Shown: positions 29,151 through 35,081 of the stretch, one piece after another | Position numbering within the stretch: the first letter of the stretch is position 1 | Layout of the letters: each line of letters opens with the position of its first letter | Origin: a virus | DNA: 36,961 nucleotides | Direction: 5' to 3' (one strand) | IMG/VR virus record: IMGVR_UViG_3300047444_000377 | Coordinates: 1-36,961 of that record | Notes under the pieces: model-generated | The model's database searches: none | Told to the model about the DNA's origin: nothing | The model's input: only the letters and a program-made list of their open reading frames with translations | Program-made: the position numbers and the translations under genes

Positions 29151-29452
29151 TTGACTGCTCCTTTGGGGGTTACTTCATCGCGTTGGACTACGTCTACGCC
29201 GCCCAGCTTAGTCACGTCGCCGCCTGAGAGGCTGACAACGTGGCCCGCGGCCGCGCGTAAGGCGCTTAGGATGTCTTGATTTGTGGCGTCCTTGGGGCCC
29301 ACAACGTTGACGCAGTAGTAGGTGCCAGCCGACTGCAGGTACATGGTAAGCGAGTCTACCTCTACCTGCTTGCCGTTGACTTCAACGGACGCGCGGCTCG
29401 GCTCAAAGTCCACGAGGCGCCAAAGGGTATCGGGGGGTGTTGCGTCAGTCAT
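29147..29452 (-). CDS. Hypothetical protein, 101 aa
   Basis: The start is ATG at 29452; it ends in TTGA overlap with the secreted protein gene. The sequence is mixed alpha/beta with no membrane segment (LWRLVDFEPSRASVEVNGK, SLTMYLQSAGTYYCVNVVG, QDILSALRAAAGHVVSLSGG). No family is recognised. Confidence 0.6.
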   Translation of the reverse strand: MTDATPPDTLWRLVDFEPSRASVEVNGKQVEVDSLTMYLQSAGTYYCVNVVGPKDATNQDILSALRAAAGHVVSLSGGDVTKLGGVDVVQRDEVTPKGAVN

Positions 29453-29636
29453 TTGAATCTTTTACTCCCACAATGGCCGCGATGCAAGCCTGCACCTCAG
29501 CCGAGACATCAGGCAGGTCATCCATGCTGGCAGGCTGGCAGCCGCACGTGCAGCGCCGGGGCTGATAGCGGGCTTTAGGCGTGCGCTGGGCGCGTCTGTC
29601 GGCCAGTTCGATAACGTCGGCCACGGTAACGGTCAT
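29445..29636 (-). CDS. Small Cys-containing protein, 63 aa
   Basis: The ATG at 29636 is in ATGA overlap with the methyltransferase stop. TVTVADVIELADRRAQRT is an amphipathic helix, followed by a basic RRCTCGCQP Cys cluster and an acidic C-terminus. No family is recognised. It overlaps the next gene by 8 bases. Confidence 0.55.
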   Translation of the reverse strand: MTVTVADVIELADRRAQRTPKARYQPRRCTCGCQPASMDDLPDVSAEVQACIAAIVGVKDSND

Positions 29637-30331
29637 AGTGCTCCCCACTGTGCAGCCATAGCGGCCGCGATGTTTGGATCGGTCAAGGATCGGAACCACC
29701 AACGATTCGGCCGCGGGCTCTCATGATGCACGCGCGCCTTGATCGGCTGGGTGGCGTACTTGGTGGCGCGCAGCAGTGGCAGCCGGTCAAGCCACAGCAC
29801 CGTTGCCTTAGTCTCTGGCGTGCCAAAGTCGTACGGCTGAATGATCTGGCGCTCCCGCCATGTGCATGAGCCTACAGCCTGCATCGCGTGCTTGTGCATG
29901 ATCGGATTCTCAAGCACAGACCCAATGCGCGCGGTGCGCGCAGCCTCGGACACTTGGCGGAAGAATCGCGCGCCATCGTGCATAGCGTCCCAGCGCGCAC
30001 TATCGCGCACTGTGCCGCGGCCGCCCTTGTACAGCCACCGCGCGCCCGCGTTGGTCAGATACGTACAGGGTGGATGCGCGATAACGATGTCCCACGGCTC
30101 GCCGCCGTAGCCGTCCGGGCCAAGCCACTCCATGCAGTCGCCTACAAGGTGGCACTGCGGCCCCCACTTCTGGCGTATCCACACGTCTGCCCACTGTGCA
30201 GGCGTAAAGCCCGCGGGCTCGGAATCGGGACCGAGGATGTCGCAACTCCAGGCGTTGTGCCCAAGCTCGCGGAATGCGTCGCGCACTGTGCCGGAAGCTT
30301 CGCACGCGATTAGAACGTTTAGCGGCCGCAT
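29633..30331 (-). CDS. DNA cytosine methyltransferase-like protein
   Basis: The start is ATG at 30331, inside the end of the previous gene. Motif I is NVLIACEASGTVRDAFRELG. The catalytic motif IV is AHPPC (C89) in IVIAHPPCTYLTNAG. Motif VI is ENP (141-143). QPYDFGTPETKATVLWLDRL is the late conserved element of the short phage group of C5 methylases. At 232 residues it is shorter than bacterial C5 enzymes and seems to have no large target-recognition domain. Its likely role is base modification of phage DNA against host restriction. The target sequence is not deducible. Confidence 0.75.
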   Translation of the reverse strand: MRPLNVLIACEASGTVRDAFRELGHNAWSCDILGPDSEPAGFTPAQWADVWIRQKWGPQCHLVGDCMEWLGPDGYGGEPWDIVIAHPPCTYLTNAGARWLYKGGRGTVRDSARWDAMHDGARFFRQVSEAARTARIGSVLENPIMHKHAMQAVGSCTWRERQIIQPYDFGTPETKATVLWLDRLPLLRATKYATQPIKARVHHESPRPNRWWFRSLTDPNIAAAMAAQWGAL

Positions 30332-30567
30332 GAGCGCACCTGCGTTTCAGTCTCTGCCACGATGGCAGCAAGTTCGCGTAAGCCGTCGGGCTCGTCAGCT
30401 AGGACGTCATGCGCCGCAGCTAGCAGCGCGTCGCGCTGCGCCATCAGCAGCTTGACCTTTTTCATAGCCGCGTTGCGCTGGCGCCCGCGCAAGGCACACT
30501 CTTGCTCCATGCGCCGGATGTCCTTTGCGCTCAGGTCTTCATAGTCTGCGTTGTGGAAGGTGGCCAT
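30319..30567 (-). CDS. Hypothetical helical protein, 82 aa
   Basis: The ATG at 30567 shares its A with the previous TAA. MATFHNADYEDLSAKDIRRM is followed by a long heptad-type helix (RNAAMKKVKLLMAQRDALLA) and a second helix to the end. It is probably a coiled-coil dimer; no family is recognised. The last 13 bases overlap the methyltransferase start. Confidence 0.6.
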   Translation of the reverse strand: MATFHNADYEDLSAKDIRRMEQECALRGRQRNAAMKKVKLLMAQRDALLAAAHDVLADEPDGLRELAAIVAETETQVRSCGR

Positions 30568-31010
30568 TACATGTATTCCTCGGATGCGTCCCACAGCGCG
30601 ATGTACGCCATAAGCCACTTGACGTGACTCTCGCGCCTGTCGTCAGTGCTACCCATTACGCTGTGCAGCAAATCATCCGCGCTGATAAACGGCAGCCCTT
30701 GCGAGTCGCAGAACTTGAGCAGCAAGTCGCACAGCAAGGGCTGAATATCATCCGGGTCTGTGTCGAAGCATCGTTCCTCGCAGCCGTAATGGTACAGCCG
30801 CACCTCAAGCCTGGCCAGGTCATCGGTCAGCCACTCGGAGCGATTGAGCACGAGCAGCCACTTGCCGTCTTTGTGGTCTACCTGTTCGATATACAGGTTA
30901 GATGCATACACGCGACCGGGGCGCACCTCGTTTTCATCTAAGCAACCGACACTAGGCGCGCAAAGGTCTGGGACATCGCGCCCGGAGGCGCGGAAGTTTC
31001 TAAGGTTCAT
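30567..31010 (-). CDS. Hypothetical protein, 147 aa
   Basis: ATG at 31010 is chosen: it overlaps the preceding tiny gene (ATGA) and has GGAG nine bases upstream. A GTG at 31025 would add five residues. The sequence is mixed: GRVYASNLYIEQVDHKDGKW, then LLVLNRSEWLTDDLARLEVR, then an acidic CEERCFDTDPDDIQPLLCDL with four Cys. No known motif. It is part of the early-gene train. Confidence 0.6.
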   Translation of the reverse strand: MNLRNFRASGRDVPDLCAPSVGCLDENEVRPGRVYASNLYIEQVDHKDGKWLLVLNRSEWLTDDLARLEVRLYHYGCEERCFDTDPDDIQPLLCDLLLKFCDSQGLPFISADDLLHSVMGSTDDRRESHVKWLMAYIALWDASEEYM

Positions 31011-31111
31011 GACAGCAGACTCCACTTAGGTGAGGCGCGGTGAATGTAGGTAAAGCGTGCGTCTATGCCCGCGTATACCGCGATGTAAACATCATAGCGA
31101 ACAACGCTCAT
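31007..31111 (-). CDS. Tiny coupled gene, 34 aa
   Basis: The ATG at 31111 overlaps the stop of the previous tiny gene (ATGA), and its own TGA overlaps the next ATG at 31010 (ATGA). MSVVRYDVYIAVYAGIDARF then TYIHRASPKWSLLS. Its only support is the exact two-sided overlap chain and the lack of any other gene in this space. Confidence 0.5.
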   Translation of the reverse strand: MSVVRYDVYIAVYAGIDARFTYIHRASPKWSLLS

Positions 31112-31239
31112 TGTCTGGGCACTCCCGTGCGGTTGTGGTTTGCAAACTGGTTAGGGTGCGAGCCCCGCAGTCTGCGCTTGCGTCGCGGCCAAAGGGCGCG
31201 CAGCAGCGCGTTGAGGGCGCGTGTGCCTTGCCTGTTCAT
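31108..31239 (-). CDS. Tiny basic coupled gene, 43 aa
   Basis: The ATG at 31239 overlaps the stop of the gene at 31236-31427 (ATGA), with AAGGTGG in the preceding codons as ribosome site. The product is very basic (RALWPRRKRRLRG) with a polar end. It is a potential nucleic-acid-binding or host-directed early peptide by charge only. Two-sided overlaps support translation. Confidence 0.5.
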   Translation of the reverse strand: MNRQGTRALNALLRALWPRRKRRLRGSHPNQFANHNRTGVPRQ

Positions 31240-31427
31240 GGGCTGCCACCTTGCGCTGTACCGCAACGTAGCGCGACGTCGCATAACCCGCGTATCTCAG
31301 CTAATAGGCTAGCTAATTCGGTACCCTCGTTCTGTGTTAAGTCGCGGATGTCGCGTAGGGTGCGCAGCGCGATGTCGCGCTCTACCTGTACGCAAGCTAA
31401 GACGTTTTCTGTGTGATTGCGTTTCAT
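31236..31427 (-). CDS. Hypothetical protein, 63 aa
   Basis: The ATG at 31427 is in ATGA overlap with the previous gene, with AAGGTGG as ribosome site. The product is one long helix (QVERDIALRTLRDIRDLTQN, ELASLLAEIRGLCDVAL). No family is recognised. Confidence 0.6.
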   Translation of the reverse strand: MKRNHTENVLACVQVERDIALRTLRDIRDLTQNEGTELASLLAEIRGLCDVALRCGTAQGGSP

Positions 31428-31654
31428 AATTCCACCTTGCCGTTAGGCGCGTAGTAGATGTCTGCCGGTGGCACACCGGCGTCGCGTAAGAATCTGTCGG
31501 CCTCAAAGCGCGCATTATCGCGCAGCAGTGCGCGCGCGATTGCCTTGGCATGATCCGTACAGGCGCGAAACAGGTTAGGGTCCCAGTTCGCGCCGTACGA
31601 CTCGCGCGCACGTCGCAGTGTCGCGGACAAGAGCACGTAGTCCTTGCGCGTCAT
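31424..31654 (-). CDS. Conserved small phage protein, 76 aa
   Basis: The ATG at 31654 lies in the repeated junction sequence ggGGTGCAGTCATGA. MTRKDYVLLSATLRRARESY, then CTDHAKAIARALLRDNARFE, then ADRFLRDAGV. This order (TRKDY...L..AL..A...DNPRFD..RF...CG) is a common unnamed family of small phage proteins of unknown role, recognised from its wording. Confidence 0.65.
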   Translation of the reverse strand: MTRKDYVLLSATLRRARESYGANWDPNLFRACTDHAKAIARALLRDNARFEADRFLRDAGVPPADIYYAPNGKVEL

Positions 31655-31932
31655 GACTGCACCCCCCATAAAACCTTGCCGCAGCCTATGCAGGACTCTG
31701 AGCATTCAGACTCACCGCTATTAGTAAGCCCAATTACGCGCCACTCATCGCGGTCGTCGGCGCGCTTAGTGGCGCGGTATATCGTGCGGTAGTCTTCCCG
31801 CGCGCAGCGCTCGCACATTAGTTCGCCATCAGCAAATACGGCGGCCCAGACATAACCGCCATGAGTGTGATACCGCGCGAAATTTCGGAACGCGTCCAGC
31901 GCCTGGTTTCCTGTCTCGTGCTTCAAGCTCAT
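31651..31932 (-). CDS. Zinc-binding-type small protein, 93 aa
   Basis: The ATG at 31932 is in ATGA overlap, with GAGGTG upstream. Two Cys pairs, C-x2-C in GELMCERCAREDYRTIY and C-x3-C-x2-C in ECSESCIGCGKVLWG, would make a zinc ribbon. The N-terminal part is a short helix (NQALDAFRNFARYHTHGGYV). Function unknown. Confidence 0.6.
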   Translation of the reverse strand: MSLKHETGNQALDAFRNFARYHTHGGYVWAAVFADGELMCERCAREDYRTIYRATKRADDRDEWRVIGLTNSGESECSESCIGCGKVLWGVQS

Positions 31933-32147
31933 GATTGCACCTCGCTTAGAAAGGATTCGATTTTCGCGCGCCACTCGGCGTTAGTGCAGCGCGCCAGCAG
32001 TTCGCGCAATACCCACGTGGCGTCGCGCAGCAGCGCCTCAGCCTTATCAGCGCGGGCGCGTTCTATGTTGGCGATAGTCTGCCGCTCACTTGCCACGCGC
32101 TGCCAGAAGTCTGCGCTTCCCAAGGCCCGGAAGTCTGCGCCGCTCAT
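31929..32147 (-). CDS. Hypothetical helical protein, 72 aa
   Basis: The ATG at 32147 is in ATGA overlap with the upstream gene and the junction motif GAGGTGCAGTCATGA. The product is one helix pair (WQRVASERQTIANIERARAD, EALLRDATWVLRELLARC). It ends in LSEVQS, the same six residues that end the upstream gene, because both stops lie in the repeated junction. Confidence 0.6.
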   Translation of the reverse strand: MSGADFRALGSADFWQRVASERQTIANIERARADKAEALLRDATWVLRELLARCTNAEWRAKIESFLSEVQS

Positions 32148-33091
32148 GACTGCACCTCGCTCAGCTGCGCCGCTACGCGCTCAAGCTCAGCGCGATAGAT
32201 CTTGTGGCAGCCCGCGGTAACGTTGCCGTCCGCGTCTATGGAGTCTAAGCGGAAGTGTCCCAAGCGCGTCTCATCTCCCCATAGCCCACCGCGGGTTATC
32301 GTCTCACCCTTGTCGACAAGGCGCAGGTACAGCGCGAACACGCGCCGCGCATCCTCTAGCGGGCATTCGGCGCCCCACGACGTCACAACCCTATCCTCTA
32401 GTACGCGCAGCATGGCGCCACCCTGCGCGCATACAACGCGCTTGTAGGGTGACATGACGGCGCCCGCGACCCAATCCTGCCGCGCGATGTTGTCATCCGC
32501 AATTCGCCTGGCCAGGTTTTCCGCCTCGCGTCGCGCCTTGGCAGCAATAGCGGCCGCGCGTCGCGGGCTCGCGTTTAGCGCAGCCTGCCGCGCGTCCCAT
32601 TGCCGGATTGCGCTGTCGGGCTCGGCCGTCACGCGCGGCACTGGTAGCGCAAAGGCTAGCGCGTAGTCGCGCATATGGTTATATGACTCGCGCAGCCCGT
32701 TGCGCTGCCAATCGTCAACCTCAAACGCGTACATGCCGCGCTCGGCTTGCTTTTCGTAGTCTTTGGCAAGGTGGCGCAGGTTTACGGTGTGGTCGCCGCC
32801 GTCGTCGCGGTTCCAGCCTCCCGGCGCAGCCTCATGCACGTTGAACACAAAGACATCATCTGCCAGCGCACGGCGCGCGTGCGAGATGTGGCGCGCGGTT
32901 GTGTTGCTATATCGGCGGTTGCTGATAAGGCAGACGTTGCGACCCAAGGTGTCGCGCACAAATGCCGCGACTGGGGTTGCGTACGATCGGAAGATCGGGC
33001 CGCGGAAGCTTACGCTTGCGCCGCGTCCATGCTCCTGCGACTGCTGTGCCCAGACGTGGGCGCACTGACTGTTAGTAAATACGGTCTTCAT
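32144..33091 (-). CDS. Conserved phage protein of unknown function (DUF8033-like), 315 aa
   Basis: ATG at 33091 is preferred: AAGGA lies about nine bases upstream and the family begins MKTVFTNSQCAHVWAQQSQ. An in-frame ATG at 33142 exists inside the hairpin region. FRSYATPVAAFVRDTLGRNVCLISNRRYSNTT is a beta-strand block, followed by the H-x-SHARRAL element that I know from abundant, uncharacterised early proteins of tailed phages. The middle is helical with a basic repeat (RRAAAIAAKARREAENLARR). Function unknown; not a recognised enzyme. Confidence 0.7.
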   Translation of the reverse strand: MKTVFTNSQCAHVWAQQSQEHGRGASVSFRGPIFRSYATPVAAFVRDTLGRNVCLISNRRYSNTTARHISHARRALADDVFVFNVHEAAPGGWNRDDGGDHTVNLRHLAKDYEKQAERGMYAFEVDDWQRNGLRESYNHMRDYALAFALPVPRVTAEPDSAIRQWDARQAALNASPRRAAAIAAKARREAENLARRIADDNIARQDWVAGAVMSPYKRVVCAQGGAMLRVLEDRVVTSWGAECPLEDARRVFALYLRLVDKGETITRGGLWGDETRLGHFRLDSIDADGNVTAGCHKIYRAELERVAAQLSEVQS

Positions 33092-33127
33092 GGTTTCCAG
33101 TCCTTTAGTCTGTGAGTGTGAGAACAC

Positions 33128-33159
33128 CACAGCGCACGCCATTGGGCGCGTGCGCTGTG
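33128..33159. other. 12-base-pair perfect stem-loop
   Basis: CACAGCGCACGC (33128-33139) and GCGTGCGCTGTG (33148-33159) pair perfectly around an eight-base loop. It lies in the 73-base gap between the gene ending at 33165 and the start at 33091 on the minus strand. No T-run follows on the minus strand (GGTGTTCTCAC), so it is not a canonical terminator; it may stabilise or process the early mRNA or gate readthrough. Confidence 0.7.
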
Positions 33160-33164
33160 ATGCG

Positions 33165-33371
33165 TCACGCGCCGTCGTAAGGCAGCGCCAGCGCCAGCGC
33201 GGCGCGCCCTTCCGACCGCGGCTGCGCTGCCTTGGTTGCATCGTCTAGTACGCGGCGGTAGAGCGCGACGCGCTCTAGGTAGTCTCGCGCGTTAAACGTT
33301 TCGCCGCGCGCGATTGCTTCCAACATCTGCACGGCCAGCGCCAGCGCGTTTAGGGTATCGGGGGCACTCAT
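33165..33371 (-). CDS. Hypothetical protein, 68 aa
   Basis: The ATG at 33371 is in ATGA overlap with the preceding 58-codon gene and carries the junction motif GAGGTGCAGTCATGA. The helical sequence (TLNALALAVQMLEAIARGET, ARDYLERVALYRRVLDDATK) has no recognised motif. It is followed by the strong stem-loop at 33128-33159. Confidence 0.6.
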   Translation of the reverse strand: MSAPDTLNALALAVQMLEAIARGETFNARDYLERVALYRRVLDDATKAAQPRSEGRAALALALPYDGA

Positions 33372-33544
33372 GACTGCACCTCACCCTGCCAGCCCGCGCG
33401 GGTTTCGCTGTGGGTGTCTTCGCCAGCGCCGCTCCAAGCGTATTCGCCGCTCAGGGTGACGTGTTCAGACTCGCGCGCAATGAACGCGCGCACCGTGGGG
33501 CTTGTGGCGTAGCGACGCGCCAGTGATTCGGCGTAGGTTTCCAT
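33368..33544 (-). CDS. Small hypothetical protein, 58 aa
   Basis: ATG at 33544 follows directly after the TAA of the first leftward gene. The 58 residues open METYAESLARRYATSPTVRA and include a SGEYAWSG segment. It ends in GEVQS within the repeated junction. It is shorter than usual gene-length thresholds; the adjacency on both sides supports it. Confidence 0.6.
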   Translation of the reverse strand: METYAESLARRYATSPTVRAFIARESEHVTLSGEYAWSGAGEDTHSETRAGWQGEVQS

Positions 33545-33772
33545 TTACTTGCTCCCTAACAGCTTGGCGCAGCCCGCGACGATCTTAGCGACTGTGGGGT
33601 CGCTATCCAGCGCGGCGAAGGTTACTACGTCAGGGTAGCCTAGGACCTCAAGCGTGGCGCTTGCGAGTCCTGCGGCGTCTACAAAATGCCTTTTGGCGTC
33701 CTGCGAGACTAGTACCAGTTCGCGCGCGACATTCAGCGCGGCGGTGATTGTGTGCAGTGATTTGGTAAGCAT
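33545..33772 (-). CDS. First gene of the leftward early operon, 75 aa
   Basis: The start is ATG at 33772 with AAAGAG just upstream. The product is helical (SLHTITAALNVARELVLV, DAAGLASATLEVLGYPDVVT, AKIVAGCAKLL). No family is recognised. Being next to the control region it should be among the first genes expressed after infection, often host-directed; that is inference. Confidence 0.55.
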   Translation of the reverse strand: MLTKSLHTITAALNVARELVLVSQDAKRHFVDAAGLASATLEVLGYPDVVTFAALDSDPTVAKIVAGCAKLLGSK

Positions 33773-33983
33773 GGCTCTTTGGTCCTATGTCTGTGAATGA
33801 TTGAGTGGCACTAGGATATATGCAGGTACCATGCCAATTAGCTAAGTCCTTGAAATTGCTGGCAATGGGGCCTTGAGGTGTGCCGCGGATTGTCAGTAAT
33901 TCCGACACTTTGGGCATTTAATGCCGTGCGGTGTCAGATGCTAAAACGGCAGGTGCATCTAAGTTACTGATTTATAAGGGTCG

Positions 33984-34005
33984 TGTCAGACTGTCAGATG
34001 TCAGA
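33984..34005 (+). repeat. TGTCAGA array (three copies)
   Basis: Copies at 33984-33990, 33992-33998 and 33999-34005 all point in the same orientation, with further single copies at 33932-33938 and TGTCAG at 33891. Together with the reverse-orientation array at 34066-34092 it flanks a 60-base AT-rich centre. Such clustered short repeats are typical of protein-binding iterons or operators. Confidence 0.75.
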
Positions 34006-34065
34006 CCGTTTTTGGGGTCCGCCTATATAAACACGTATCGGCAACCGCGTATACATAGATATTAC

Positions 34066-34092
34066 TCTGACACTTCTGACACTACTGACACT
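34066..34092 (-). repeat. Three 9-bp tandem repeats TCTGACACT
   Basis: TCTGACACT, TCTGACACT and ACTGACACT follow each other exactly with a 9-bp period. The core is the reverse complement of the TGTCAGA array, so the two arrays are opposed about a centre near 34035. Confidence 0.8.
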
Positions 34093-34223
34093 AAAGAAAG
34101 AAAAGAAGAGGAGAAACAGTAACTTGCGCATGTTCTGGCGCGTGCTAGATATGCTAGGTGTGGCAGCTGTACGTTTATACAGTACTGTTTGTTTTAGCGT
34201 TTCGCCGCGCGGAGCGCTTCACC

Positions 34224-34247
34224 GGCCGCGATTAATTGCCCGCGGCC
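34224..34247. other. GC stem-loop with AT-rich loop
   Basis: GGCCGCG (34224-34230) pairs with CGCGGCC (34241-34247) around the loop attaattgcc. It lies between the repeat arrays and the terminase genes. It could be part of an origin or a weak attenuator. Confidence 0.45.
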
Positions 34248-34289
34248 CGACTAATATCTAAAAACGACATACCTGCGAGCGACATTAAT

Positions 34290-34544
34290 ATGTCAAAGCC
34301 TGGGACTGTGTGCCTATACAGTACCAGCCCCGTGCAGTATCCGTGCCAAGCGCGGCCGCTCACAGCTGCGGAGCGCATAGCGGCGCAGCGGCGCAATATA
34401 GAGCGGGGGGTGCCGGGCCACGGGGAGCCCCCCACTGATAAGACGGCGGCTTTGTTCCACGCGCGGCGGGCAATGCTTCGCCGCGCGCAACTTTTTCCTG
34501 ACCATTTAACGTTATTAATTCCCTCCCTTGACTGCGCGAAATGA
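34290..34544 (+). CDS. Possible small protein upstream of the terminase genes, 84 aa
   Basis: ATG at 34290 gives 84 residues; the middle RPLTAAERIAAQRRNIERGV and TDKTAALFHARRAMLRRAQ read like natural helix-forming coding sequence. Its stop lies in ATGA with an eight-codon mini-frame (34541-34567) whose stop in turn overlaps the small terminase ATG (ATGA). Against it: no ribosome site, modest codon quality at the ends, and a terminator-like hairpin inside. Treat as uncertain. Confidence 0.35.
   Translation: MSKPGTVCLYSTSPVQYPCQARPLTAAERIAAQRRNIERGVPGHGEPPTDKTAALFHARRAMLRRAQLFPDHLTLLIPSLDCAK
34460..34495 (+). terminator. Terminator-like hairpin with T-run
   Basis: CGCGCGGCG (34460-34468) pairs with CGCCGCGCG (34479-34487) around a ten-base loop, and CTTTTTCC follows at about 34490. 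It has the form of a Rho-independent terminator for rightward transcription. If functional it would separate the control region from the terminase operon, or attenuate its leader. It lies inside the uncertain frame 34290-34544. Confidence 0.5.
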
Positions 34545-34563
34545 AACCGCTAAAAGACGGTGC

Positions 34564-34995
34564 ATGACAAAAGAAACCGCACCCGGCACCTCCCTGGCGT
34601 ACGCCCCCAAAGGCTCCGGTGTTCACATGCCGGAAGCCGAGCGCGTCGAGCGCAGCCTCACCAAGACGATGCCCGCGCACATCCCCGCGCTGACCACGGC
34701 GAAGATCGACGCCGTCTCCCGCTCGCGCATCCGCCGCGCGTGGGCGGAGCTCACGCAGGGGAACATCGAGGATGTGGAGCGCTGGCTGCATCAGGTGGCG
34801 ACCGGTATCCGCGACGAGGAAGGCCGCATCATCACAAACCCGAATCCGCGCGAAGCGATACTGCTCTTCATCGAGATGGCGAAGTTCACGACGCCGCAGG
34901 TAAAGGCCGTCAGCATCGACATGAACGACGGCAAGTCCATCAAGCGCATGTCGATCGCGGAGCTCGAGGCCAGCATCGTAGGCGACGGCTCGTGA
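34564..34995 (+). CDS. Putative terminase small subunit
   Basis: ATG at 34564 is preferred; a TTG at 34528 would add 12 residues. The 143-residue protein has helices TAKIDAVSRSRIRRAWAELT and NIEDVERWLHQVATG, then NPREAILLFIEMAKFTTPQV. The last segment, with the SIKRMSIAELEASIVGDGS end, is the pattern of small terminase-like proteins that precede a large terminase. It would bind the packaging site and regulate TerL. The classical N-terminal HTH is not evident. It ends in GTGA with the tiny membrane gene. Confidence 0.6.
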   Translation: MTKETAPGTSLAYAPKGSGVHMPEAERVERSLTKTMPAHIPALTTAKIDAVSRSRIRRAWAELTQGNIEDVERWLHQVATGIRDEEGRIITNPNPREAILLFIEMAKFTTPQVKAVSIDMNDGKSIKRMSIAELEASIVGDGS

Positions 34996-35081
34996 GTCAC
35001 GACTGGCTCGTTGCGATCGGCTGGGTAGTCAGCGCGATAGCCTGGCTCGGCCTGATGCTACCGGACCGCGGCGCCCAGTGA
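34992..35081 (+). CDS. Tiny membrane peptide, 29 aa
   Basis: The GTG at 34992 overlaps the small terminase stop (GTGA), and its own stop overlaps the next GTG (GTGA). MSHDWLVAIGWVVSAIAWLG followed by LMLPDRGAQ is one membrane span. The two-sided overlaps make translation likely. Its role between packaging genes is unknown. Confidence 0.55.
   Translation: MSHDWLVAIGWVVSAIAWLGLMLPDRGAQ

Larger units (their letters stand above)
33773..34563. other. Divergent control region / candidate replication origin
   Basis: This is the only stretch of more than 300 bases without a firmly supported gene, and it is AT-richer than its surroundings. It contains TGTCAG at 33891, TGTCAGA at 33932, the two arrays listed separately, an AT-rich core (CTATATAAACACG at about 34023), the palindrome GTATAC, a palindrome ACAGTACTGT (34179-34188), a repeated TATACAGTAC (34176-34185 and 34315-34324) and two stem-loops. 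Leftward genes start at 33772 and rightward ones near 34290 or 34564. No sigma-70 promoter with good -35/-10 spacing is obvious. An origin and/or operator function is inferred from the repeat symmetry and strand switch. Confidence 0.6.

Noticed and set aside
31085-31125. Possible leftward promoter (TATGAT with a CAGACA box)
   Set aside because: The spacing is 15 bases, the -35 is weak, and the sequence lies inside two tiny genes joined by overlaps.
31138-31175. tRNA-like arm (GGGTGCGAGCCCC) and the palindrome GTTTGCAAAC
   Set aside because: The loop lacks the TTCRA consensus, no acceptor or anticodon arms can be folded around it, and the space is filled by two coupled small genes.
33648-33917. 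89-codon minus-strand frame in the control region
   Set aside because: It runs out of frame through the first early gene, has no ribosome site, and its second half is Arg-rich shadow sequence.
33890-34092. CRISPR array
   Set aside because: Repeats are only 7-9 bases, partly tandem and in both orientations, with no spacers of regular length.
33931-34122. 63-codon plus-strand frame starting at a GTG in the repeat region
   Set aside because: It is built from the TGTCAGA and TCTGACACT repeats (giving DTSDTTDT), with no ribosome site and a low-complexity KERKEEEK end.
34130-34261. 43-codon plus-strand frame MFWRVLDMLGVAAV
   Set aside because: The only ribosome-like site (GAGGAG) is about 17 bases away and the frame runs through a stem-loop; not supported.
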